Source: Hirundichthys speculiger (Eukaryota > Chordata > Actinopteri > Beloniformes > Exocoetidae). Taken from it: a stretch of 64,000 nt of DNA. Shown one piece after another: positions 35,301 through 45,300 of the stretch. The stretch is taken from contig JAGFBZ010000258.1 in assembly GCA_018398805.1 (NCBI GenBank), positions 4,886,501-4,950,500 on the forward strand, read 5' to 3'. Under the pieces are notes generated by a model that saw only the letters and a list, made by a program, of their open reading frames with translations, did not search any database and was not told the origin of the DNA. Position numbers and translations under genes: made by a program. Positions within the stretch are counted from its first letter, which is position 1, and each line of letters starts with the position of its first letter.

Positions 35301-36598
35301 AGGTGGGTATAGATAATGGAGGAGTTTGCTTTGCTTTGAACCACCAAATCCCCATGTAACTTCATACATTAGAGCCTCAAGTGGACATTATTACATGCAG
35401 CCCAAAAAAATATATAAAGTTAAACTACTCCCTACTGTGTGGTTGAAATGGACATCACTACTCTTCTAACCTTTAAGAGACATGTGTTTATGATGGACAT
35501 AGATGGAATATTTCCTTTAAAAGTTCAGTCGGTATGATCATGAAGTTGATCATTTATAAAAGAAAAACACGCGTGGATTGTTATCACCTAGTCATCTGTC
35601 TCTGAGTAATACAAACACAGGGACACTCAAAACACTAAAACCACTAAAAGTGACTTGATCTGAGCCCTCACCAGCGTCTGTGTTCAGCTACAGATAGTCC
35701 TAAATTCATGATGAGCTTGTTGGGAATGACAGCGGACAGAAACAGTCTCGTCTGCAAAAACTATTAGTTCCTCTCAAGTTTAATAACAGTAGAAGAGGTC
35801 ATTCCAGGTTCTATTTTTGTCAAAAGCTTGAGCGGAGAAACCTGAACGGCAGGTTCTTCATGTGAGCAGGCTGTCAGACTTGTTTTGAGCTGAGCCTAAC
35901 GGCAACTGTAACCAAAGGAGGTCCCACTGTCGCGCCCCTCAGGCTTCCACCGGACTGAGCAAGGCCCACCGCATGGGGTTGTCTTGAAAGGCGCCGTTCC
36001 ATCTTCGGTTGAATATGAATTTTAATGGCCTGCTTTTCATTCATTTTGTTTACTCAACAGCATGCAGCCATGTAGTCACTGACAGAACCTGCTGACTTCA
36101 CAACTTGAACGACATGGATCATTTAACAGGAAACAGCCAAAAAACTTCTACTGCTGATTCTTAATGATCCTACACTCTGAACTACTGTGATCTGGACCCA
36201 GATACGTCACATGTGCTGGATAAAGTAGATACAAGTGATGGGAATTCCCTTAAGAACTTTCCATAGTTTGGCACAATTGGCACTTGTTCATGACTGCAGT
36301 CAAATTAACACTCCAAGACAATCACAAAAAGTAATCCCTTAAAGCTACAAGACATCTGAATCCTTTCCCCACTGTGATTGCTCATATTTAAAAACAAACA
36401 AACCTTCACTTTCTTCCCTTCAATATCCACGGTTCGCACGGTGAAGTCCACCCCGATGGTGTTCTGCTGCTTCTCTGAGAAAATACCCGACTTGAAGTTC
36501 TGCACCACACAGGTCTTCCCCACATTGGAGTCTCCTATGAGGATGATCTTAAACAGGAAATCGAAACAGTCGTCGTGCTCAGGTCCTGGTGCCTGCAT
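32118..36598 (-). CDS. rab19: rab19, Rab-family small GTPase (four coding exons, 222 aa)
   Basis: Exons on the minus strand: 36598-36404, 34276-34093, 32507-32404 and 32303-32118, all GT-AG, joining in frame. All five GTP-binding motifs are present: P-loop GDSNVGKT (residues 22-29), switch I TIGVDF (47-52), DTAGQE (70-75), NKCD (128-131) and ETSAK (157-161). The protein ends in CC (221-222), a substrate for double geranylgeranylation. The wording [18 protein letters not shown] and [20 protein letters not shown] fits RAB19 better than RAB43 or RAB30. The length is close to human RAB19 (217 aa). Rab19 is a membrane-trafficking switch linked to apical and Golgi traffic. The gene diverges from the tetraspanin starting at 39307. 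No disabling change was seen. Confidence 0.92.
32404..32507 (-). CDS. rab19: rab19 coding exon 3 (NKCD and ETSAK motifs)
   Basis: 104 bases after TGTTTAG. Completes the glycine, then [19 protein letters not shown] to LAALETSAK; donor AAG|GTAACT, phase 0. Confidence 0.9.
34093..34276 (-). CDS. rab19: rab19 coding exon 2 (switch II)
   Basis: Starts right after ACAG as ATGCAGGTGTGGGACAC ([12 protein letters not shown], continuing KVK from exon 1). Runs 61 codons plus one base, ending ATAG|GTGAGT in phase 1 inside the glycine before NKCD. Confidence 0.92.
34830..35260 (+). repeat. Dispersed repeat family A, copy 2
   Basis: Longest-matching copy of the family seen at 7595. It opens with CCAGTACAGAACATATCGAAC, which recurs with changes at 42720 (CCAGTGCAGAACAAATGAAC) and 62059 (CCGGTACAGAACATACCGAG). 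It then continues through CTGCAGAGTTGCTAA and GCAAAACTGACAAC to CTAATTCTTTGTAT. Confidence 0.65.
36404..36598 (-). CDS. rab19: rab19 coding exon 1 (P-loop, switch I)
   Basis: 65 codons from ATG (rc of 36596-36598, context CTACCATGC) to GGGAAGAAAGTGAAG. The donor is GTTTGT, which has GT but a poor match at +3 to +6. It ends in phase 0. Confidence 0.92.
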
Positions 36599-37895
36599 GG
36601 TAGAGGTAGAGCAGAGAGCGTGTCTTTTTCTGTGCCAGCGGAGGAAGGGACTTCCTCCTCTGCTGTACTGTACGGAGGATCACCTGGAATGTTTGACCTC
36701 TGAGGCCGCGATGATGGGTTATCTTTACGGCTGAGTAAAAACTGAGAAGGAGTCCAAAAGTTCAAAAATAAGAGAAAAAAATGTTCCAATGCTGCTTCTT
36801 TTAGTGAAAGCTACACTTGTTGAGCAGGTTATGTGTCCAGTAGAAGCATTTATTCAGTTAGGTTAGTTCAGAAGTAGCCTGTAAAACCAGTTTAGAGTTA
36901 AAGATAAAGGAACATTCCAAACACTAAGGAAGTATTAGGAAATGCTGTCTATTCCTTCAATCTAAAGCATAATTGGTGTAAGATTTGAAAAAGTCCCGGG
37001 TCCCTGGACGGTTTAGGCTTTCGCTCCCATGTTGTGCTCTGTCAGGGGGACAAAACCGCCTCAGTTCAGCTTCTCCTTTCAGTTCCTTCTCAGGTGTTGA
37101 CCCACTTTATGGCTCACAGCAGCAGACGGCGTCAATTCCAGATCCCACTCTTTCAGTCTTCATGCACAGCTTTTGGTCTCAAAGGAATAAAAGAAACTTC
37201 CTATAAATAAGAGAAAGAAGATGCATGTTTATAATCCAGGCAGCTGTCTGAGGCACCTGCTGCTCTCTCTCTCTCTCTCTTTCATCCACATGTGTTTCCT
37301 CCCCCTGAGTTTCTTCCTCCTTTTATCTCTGCGTTTCTTCTCCCGTCGGTTTTTCCTGTTCTTGCTGACTTGAGTCCTTCTCTCCTCACAGCGCCTGTGG
37401 CAACAATACAAACCTGCCCCACCTGTTCCTGGTAGGAGAAACCCAGCCTCATAACTGCTGTTGCATTCTGGGAAATGCAGTCAGTTTGCCAGGAGCTCGT
37501 TTCACCTCTTCACACTCCACAGTTCTCCCAAAATTCAGTCTGGGTCCTTATTTTTAGTTGAGTAATAAGCTTTGACATGGGGGTGGATGGGGATGTGGGT
37601 CGAGTATCAGCTTTGTAAGTCATTGTAAAAACAAACGATTTGTTATTCATTGTGATTAGCATCTTAAAGCTTGGGTTTCATCACTTTAAATCGTCTAACA
37701 GCTTCATTTGTAATCTGTCAGATTCTGTCTGGAAAATGTAGGAGGAGAGAGCTGTCCTGGAACACACAAGTGTTAATGGTTTATGACTCATATCAGCAGA
37801 TGCTTGGTTTGAATATGAAAACACGCGGGTGTGATAAAGTTTTTAAAGCGAACGACCCTACCGACAGATGCTCAGACAAGGAAAAGGTTTTCCAA
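36599..37895. other. rab19-proximal half of the divergent spacer
   Basis: Presumably contains the rab19 promoter and 5' untranslated exon(s), but no core promoter motif stands out. A (CT)n run lies at about 37260-37282. The small open frames on both strands have no domain. Confidence 0.4.
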
Positions 37896-38767
37896 CTCAT
37901 TAATTATGGAGCCCCGTTTGGGTCATAATTCAGTGAATAAATGAGTCTATTATTATGAAATACAGGCGTTTATTATTATGAAATAAGTATCCATTATTAT
38001 GAAATGTTTTCCATTATTATGAAAAATATTGTAGTTATTATGAAATATTTTTTTTCATTATTTAATCTTAGTTTAATGCATAAAAGTTTATTTCAGAATG
38101 GCTTTTTTATTTAAAAATGAGTTTTTACATAATTGCTTCCTTTTTAATAAGAATGAGCTTTTACATAATAATGACATTTTGCCACTGGGCGGGACCAGTG
38201 GTTGAGCTGCACGCTCATTGGCTGATCCTTCTCCATTCTGCGCTCTGACATCGACTAGCTGGTGGGGGACTCGCATCGAGCCTGTTGGCTACCTCTCGGA
38301 GTAAGTCAGAAAAGGATCTTTCTCCTGTCGCCATGCCGTCAAAATCAAGTTTTCCCTACATTTCGAGTTACATTTCTTAGTCGATGTCAACTTTTAACCG
38401 CAAACTGAGGTGCATTCTGCCACCTACTGGCCTGGAGTATATACACTGCACCTCTCGCCCACTATCGATATTCACTGTTCTGTTGCTTATGCCTGAATGA
38501 AAGAGTAGCCAATCACATAAATGGCTCCGCCCTCTCTGCTGTGATTGACACACAAATCATTCTAATGAAAAACAAAGCCATTATTATGTAAAAGCTCATT
38601 CTTATGAAAAACAAATCCATTATTATGTAAAAGCTCATTCTTATGAAAAACGAAACCATTATCATAATAATGGGAAATATTTCATAATAATAAATGCCTG
38701 TATTTCATAATAATAGACTCATTTATTCATTGAATTATGACCCAAACATGGCTCCATAATTAATGAG
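37896..38767. mobile_element. 872-bp element with ~90-bp terminal inverted repeats
   Basis: The left end CTCATTAATTATGGAGCC and the right end, read in reverse, CTCATTAATTATGGAGCC match. The inverted repeat runs on for about 90 bp with only a few differences (for example CCCG against CATG, CAGTG against CAATG, GGCG against GGCA). Both arms are built of ATTATTATGAAAT units. If the element proper begins at TATGGAGCC, a 6-bp ATTAAT direct repeat flanks it. The interior (about 38170-38560) is GC-richer, with no long open frame. It resembles a MITE or foldback element; superfamily undetermined. Confidence 0.85.
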
Positions 38768-39005
38768 ACACAAGATGAGAAAGACAATTGATGAGGAATT
38801 TAGAAGCCTTTCGTCTATACTTGGATGCCCTCACTGGATTTTTTTTTTTTTTTTTTTTGCAACATGTTCCCAAAAAGGCCATCATAGCAACAGTACTATG
38901 TCAGAAGTATTAAAATCCATGAGATAAATTATGTCTTTTTGGGGGGAGGGATTTTAGCCCATCTAAACTCTGAGAGCAGTGGGGATTTAATTTAGTGGCC
39001 GAGTA

Positions 39006-39014
39006 TTTATAAAA
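39006..39014 (+). promoter_or_regulatory. Candidate TATA element of the plus-strand tetraspanin
   Basis: TTTATAAAA just before a CpG-rich block (39040-39190), about 300 bases upstream of the tetraspanin ATG. Position fits a core promoter if a short first exon or long leader follows. Inference only. Confidence 0.35.
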
Positions 39015-39176
39015 CCCTTTTTCTGGGCATTCTCGTGCTCTCTGCACCAGCCATTCCCGAATGACCGCCTCTAATGGCGGCGAAAGCAAACATCACTCCC
39101 GTTCTTCGCAGTTCCATTATGTCCGAGCGCACCTGAACGCATCACGGACCTCGCATCCAGCGCATCCACATCTCGG

Positions 39177-39183
39177 TGACGTC
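39177..39183 (+). promoter_or_regulatory. Candidate CRE-like site (TGACGTC)
   Basis: Seven of the eight bases of the CREB/ATF palindrome, inside the CpG-rich block before the tetraspanin. A match this short is only suggestive. Confidence 0.3.
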
Positions 39184-39306
39184 CTGTGCGGATACAGTCG
39201 ATAGATGCCCTTGCTGCTTCAACCGCAGCTCTATTGCTTTGGCATTTTCTCCATGTAAACTGGCTTTTTTTTTTTTTTTTTTTTCAAAGCCCGGAAGAGC
39301 AGCGAC

Positions 39307-39387
39307 ATGCAGAAGAGCGCAGTGGTCGTGGTGGCGGACAAAACGAGCCTAAAAAGGCCGTTTATTTTTGCAAACGCTGTACATATG
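39307..39387 (+). CDS. Plus-strand tetraspanin exon 1 (N-terminus, start of TM1)
   Basis: 27 codons, from ATG in GCGACATGC to CATATG|GTAGGT. Encodes MQKSAVVVVADKTSL.. then PFIFANAVHM. Chosen as the start because it joins exon 2 in frame to make one hydrophobic TM1. A T run plus CAAAG just upstream (about 39270-39290) could be an acceptor of a non-coding exon. Confidence 0.72.
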
Positions 39388-42300
39388 GTAGGTACATTCC
39401 TATGGGTTTGCTGGCAGTTTAGTCCAAGAGGCCTATATGTGATTTTTGTTAGGAGGCTCTTGGCGTGAATAATTGATTTGATGCTGATATGTTCACCTAC
39501 ATCTCCAGTCAGTCTTCAGTGACCCAAATTAAGACTTCAAAATTATGTATGTTTTTTTTTTCTTCTTTTTTTTTCTCTTGGGGCCACTAACCTCTCTTTT
39601 CTGGCTTTATAATATATATCCATTAATGATTTTCTGGCTAATATTCTACCCCCAAACCCCAAAGACTATGAGTAATATTCATCTCTATTGTATTGTGTTT
39701 GTCAGATGTATTGCATGCAGCTCAGGCCTTGTTTTGTTGTGACAGTGTTGTTACTGCACTGCTCCGTATAGGATGCTACTCCCTTTCAGTCCCTTTACTC
39801 TATCATGAATCAGTGCTCCTTTAGGTAGTGACACCTCATGGTTCACAATTACAGTCATGTGCAAAAGAAAGTACCCGTCTTTCAATCCTGTTTTTGTTTT
39901 TAAGTAAAAACACAATGATCTTCTATAGTCAATATGACAATGTATAACTTCTTCACTATGCCATTATTTATTTAACAAAAAATAAGCTCAAAAGAAAAAA
40001 AAAACAATCACGAGGGTAACTAAGTGCTCCTTTACTGCTACCGTAGAACTTAAGAAGCTGCTTTGATGAATTGGTCATCAGCAGGTGTTCAGACCTGCAT
40101 GTTTTTACAGGTTGCTGGTCTGAAGCTTTCAGTTGCCTGTTAACACAATGCCAAGAGGGAAAGACACAAGCATTGGCCCTGGAGAAGCAGTTGTAGCTGC
40201 ACATCAGTTTGGAAGACATTATACAACCATTTCCAAACCATGTGGTGTTCAATGTTCTGCAGTGAGCTCTGAAACAGTGTCCTACGGACAGATGAGACCA
40301 AAGTGGAGTGGTTTGGCCTTGGTTCCCAGCGCTATGTTTGATAAAAGCATGTGACAGTTCTTCAGCAGAAACGCCTCATACCCACTGTCAGTCATGGAGG
40401 GAGGGTGATTATTGGGGCAGGTTTTGCAGCCACAGCACCAGGGCACCTTGGAGTCATTGAGTCACGCGTGAACTCCTTGGTATACCAGAGTATTACGAGG
40501 CCATCTGTCCCTGTGCAACAGCTAAATCTTGGTTGCAATTAGGTCACACAGCATAATAATCTCAAGCACACCAGCGAATCTGCTTCAGAATAGCTGAAAA
40601 ATAAAACAATCAGCGTTTTGGAAAGCCGTAGTCAAAGTCCAGGCCTCTACCCAACTGAGATGTTGTGGCACGTTCATTAGAGAGCTGTGTATTAATGAAC
40701 GTTCAAACACTTAAATGAACAGAATTCCTCCACAAGGATGTGAGAGACATACTGGAAACAACTATTACAAACATTTGCACATTTCCAGACTTTGAGATTG
40801 AATGTCAGGTATTAAAAAACCTGAAATACATCATCCATTTTTAACACTCATCCTTTGTAATTTCTTGGAGTTTTTAAACTTTAATGCTCGTGTTCCTTTC
40901 TTCGAAGGCGCTGTGCTTCTTCATGCTGAGAATGACAGTCATTTGGCACAGGGACCTCATACAGACCGGCAAGGTAAGTCTGAGTTCTGATGTTTGTGAG
41001 GCAGAACATATTTACTAGAGGTAGGAATGACTCTTAACCTTCAGAGAAGGCAGCTGAGGAATTATTAATGTCCACCTCCATCAGAAGTGCCTGATCACAC
41101 AAGAGCAGTACATTGTTTTATTTATTTTTTTCATCGTCTTTCTCTGGAGGAGCTGCATTCAAGTCTTAGCTCCTTCCAGTGTCCGCAGGCAAGACAGTGA
41201 GTTATCTTCATACGCTAGGTTCTGCAGCCGACGGTGACCTTTAGTTCGTTGTTGCCATTAGTGAGTTTAGTGCATCTGTGCGATTCTTCTCTTCAGATGG
41301 TGTCCAGTATGTCTGTGGTGATGATGTACATCATCGAGGTTGGCTGCCTGCTGCTCTCGGTGCTCGGTGTGTTCGGAGCCTGCAAAGGAAAGAGATGGTG
41401 TTTGATTCTGGTAAAAAAGAAAAAAAAGAAACTCATTACTGATGTTTCAAAGTGGCTTTAAAATGTGACTTATATTTCTGTGTGTGTGTGTGTGTGTGTG
41501 CAGTATGCAGCTGGAATGGCAGCAGCCAGTCAAACAATAATCGTCAGAACAGCACTAAGCTATCAAGATGTTTATGAGGTATGGTGGTCAAATGCTACAT
41601 GTTTACATATTTACCTTCATCCACACAGTACGTCATCATCTCAAGGGTAATAACTGCAGTATTTACGTACACTATCTGATCTGAGGGTGATTTCTGTCGC
41701 CTTAGAAACGCGTTGTTCGCGAGGAGTCCAAGCTGCTGGCCATGATGCCCCTCAGTGGAACGAGCAAGGCCAACAGGACGCTGCTGTATAGTATCCAGGA
41801 GGAGGTAAGCAGCTATTCATCCCGATTTCAGCTCGTTGTTCTCCTTGAAAGTGCCTTGGATGTGGAAGCTAAATTGCTAATGCCCTGTTAACACGAGAAC
41901 TGGAACACCAGTACGTTGCGCCGCGTGTCGACAGGCTAATACCCTGAGAAGTGTGGCTGTGTAACAAGTTTCTCTTGGCGTCGCCACCATTTTTCCACCG
42001 TGGCGTGTTCCATTATGTCCGCAGAACTGAAGTACTCATATTTCTTGGCACCTGGGAACGGGAACTACATCATAACACTTTCAATCAACTCTTCCCTTTG
42101 CTCTGTGGCTGCTTTTCATTATGCTTCTTCATCTCCTCTCTTCCCTCTCATGTGTCCTTGCATCTTGATTCCTCTTTGTGAGGATGTGAGGAAACATGAG
42201 GAAAAGACTGGGGCTTCTGCGCCTGCCTCACTCTGATAATACATCAATCAGCGAGCCGGTTAGACTTGCAGGCTCCTGTGACATCACAGACCCAGATCAG

Positions 42301-45300
42301 AGTAAAACTATCCAGCTTCCTCATCATTTACCGCCACCCATTTTTATATCTTCCTCCTTTTGCAGTACCTTAAAAGTCGATAAGCCGTAACACTGAAGTC
42401 AAAAGAGGAGCACAGAAGGACAGTGGAGCTGAGTTGTTATTTCCACCCCTTAAAACCAACTACTGTATTCCTGTGGCCTTTCTTTTTCCAAAGCCTGTCA
42501 CAGACATTTTTACTGGCCTTGGGAAAGTGTGTTAATGTTTTAAATAAGGACATTTGTATCCCTTAGTATAATATCCTGACAGGCTATCAATAAAGGTGGA
42601 TTTACTAACACTGATACTGACGCTACGTGTAAGTTGATTGGTTGAAAGTTGTCTTGAACAAGCAAGGGGTCTGGCTTGCCAATGACAAAAGTGGAACCCC
42701 TCCTATTCTCTGCCATTTCTACCAGTGCAGAACAAATGAACCGCAACAATGCAGGTTTATGCAGTTATTCGTACAGGAGTCTTGGTTGTCACTGTCTGTC
42801 ACATGCTTCATTTCTATGATTAGCTGCAGGAGTATCTTAAGGCACCCAGAGGAAGATTTCTTAGCATCTGTTGGTCCTGAACCCTGGAAACTGAAGGTCA
42901 AATGCCAACTAAATCTTTATATCACAGGAGGAAAGTATTAGGATGGCAGGCCATTCTAAAAGAAACCACAGAACACGCCTGTGGGCAAAGCTAAAGGACA
43001 AGCAACAGCCCCAACAGAAAACACCTCAGGTTGACCTCCACCTGGTGGTGAAACTGCCCCCAAGTGGCAGCAAAAAACTGTCGACACCTGATGTGTGTTG
43101 GCACATTCTGACATAACAAACCTGGTACTCTGATTTCCTTTTCTACGCTGCTGACTTGAAGGAGTAAAAACAACAACAACACACACACACACACAAGAAA
43201 AGCAACTCTGCAGTGCCGGGCTGAAGGTATTAGAAAAACATGTTGCTGTGCGATATCCTAGTTGAGTTTGCAATGACGACATGACTAAACCAGTCATGCC
43301 GTGACTAAACCAGTCCTCCTGCGTGTGGGGTTAATGTGTTTCTGCTTTTCAGCTAAAGTTGAGCCCGACAGTAAAGAGCCAATAAAAAAAGAACTGATGC
43401 TTGTCCAACAACCAGGTTTTATTAAAGGTACATTAATACTGAAAACTGCAGCAACTGCAGAACAACGATATTCATAATGCTAAATTAGATGCTAATATCA
43501 TGTAAGTTAGCATGTCAGGTAGTAAGGTTCCCTCTGATTAGTCAAATATATTATAAACATTTATATTTTGAATACACTTGGAAAAAAGACTACTGCTCTT
43601 TGAGATATTTTTTGTTTTTTGCGATATTGACATTGTGCACCCTGATTGGGACAATGATACATATTTAATACATTGTGCAACACTACTACAATATCCTAAG
43701 ACTCTGTCTCTAGATGAAAGGTTTAAATCAGTATTCCCTCCTACCCTGGAGGATCATTCCCACCCACAAAACCAGATCACCCTCTGAAACTCTCAAAATA
43801 ATGAGGAATGATGGGAAAGATGTTTGTTAAAACATTTGATAAAAATAAATGTAAAGACACTGCTACTGTTGTCAGTTACTAAGGAAGATCTACGTTAGAC
43901 TCACCACTTGGTTTATGTGTGTGTCACTTCCAGTTTGAATGCTGTGGTTTAATTGAAGGCTACAAGGACTGGGGCTCTTCTATCCCCCCCTCCTGTAACT
44001 GTCACTATCCAGGAAAATGTGTGAGTATCCCCACTTATATGTTATGTTAGCATCACTATGAACATTTGTGGTCTCACACTGCAACCACACATTGTCTTTT
44101 AGTCTGCAAAACGATTGTTTTTTTTTAGCCACTAATCTTCTTACCCAAGCCTGGTTTTCTGGAGGTCTGAAATAGTTTCAGAATAAGCGTTTTGTTTTTG
44201 TATCCCAGTGCAACATTAAAGCAGCTACACAAGCACAACGCTGAATGTGAATTTGATAAAGTGGTTGATCCTCAGAGAACACCAGCAGGTGTTAATGGGA
44301 TCTTGTTCTCTTCACCAGATTCGACTACGGGGCAGTGCCACACTCGGGGCGCCAAAGAACCAGTACGTCTATCGAGAGGTAAGGCCAGTTTTAATACCTG
44401 TCGATAAATAGCCTCACTGGTCCTGTAAACTCTTTTTGAAAACAGCAGTGTTTACTACAGACTGTGTGAAATAAACTGACTTCACACACAGGTTCTCTGA
44501 TGAGTGGTTTTGGTTCTGGTCGAGTTCTGGTCGACGCCATAGTGGCAGAAATTGACTCAGTTTAAAAACGAGCAAATGAGAGGAACAAGCAAGCCAGCTA
44601 CTTTAGCTTAGCTTTGCCCAGGCTTACCTATGGTGCTAACCAATGTTGCATTCACCCTGATCAGATCTGCCCATCCATTACAGCGTTCGGCTGACGGTGA
44701 CTTTAGGTGTTTCTCATTTCTCTGGCCGAGCAACCTTCACCAACAGACTCTTTCAGGCCAACTCAGAGCCTGTCGTGGTGGTCTTTTAGTACAATTAACA
44801 GCACAGCAAGCCAGATTAAGTTTAAAACAAGAATGACTATGCTCTGTTAGTTCTTTATTTACAGCTCAGGTGTCAAGTTCACCAAAGGTTCCAAATGGTG
44901 AAAGTAGTGACAGCTAGCCCTTTGACTCCATAATAATAATGTGTTCATGCAAGGATGTATCCATGTTTCATTTTGTACAACAAATACTACCTACAATGGT
45001 AAATGGACTGCACTTATATAGCACTTTCTAGACACCATCATGGTGCCCCCAAAGCGCTTTACATTGGCCTCTCATTCACCCATTCACACACCAGTGGGGG
45101 GCTGCTGCCATGCAGGGTGCTGCCAGGCCCACTGGGGCAAGTTAGGGTTCAGTGTCTTGCCCAAGGACACTTTGACGTGTGGACAGTTGGATCAAACCGC
45201 CAACCTTACAATGACTGGATGACCTGCTCTACCAACTGAGTTACAGCCACCCTGAAGACATACAGTGGCAGCATAAACAATTCCTAGTTAACCCAGCTGC

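Larger units (their letters stand above)
32508..36403 (-). other. rab19: rab19 introns 1 and 2 (contents)
   Basis: Intron 1 (34277-36403) holds copy 2 of repeat family A. Intron 2 (32508-34092) holds a repeat-like block around 33110-33840, ending in GCATAATATGTCTCTTTTAA, a word typical of fish non-autonomous transposons. It also contains several short frames without domains. Confidence 0.45.

Noticed and set aside
40802..40990. 62-codon frame reading through tetraspanin exon 2 in another frame
   Set aside because: Would end in phase 1, incompatible with the next exon; the 22-codon phase-0 frame matches the paralogue.
45180..45252. A tRNA gene on the minus strand
   Set aside because: tRNA-like box words only; the flanking sequence is a common fish repeat and the arms do not pair.
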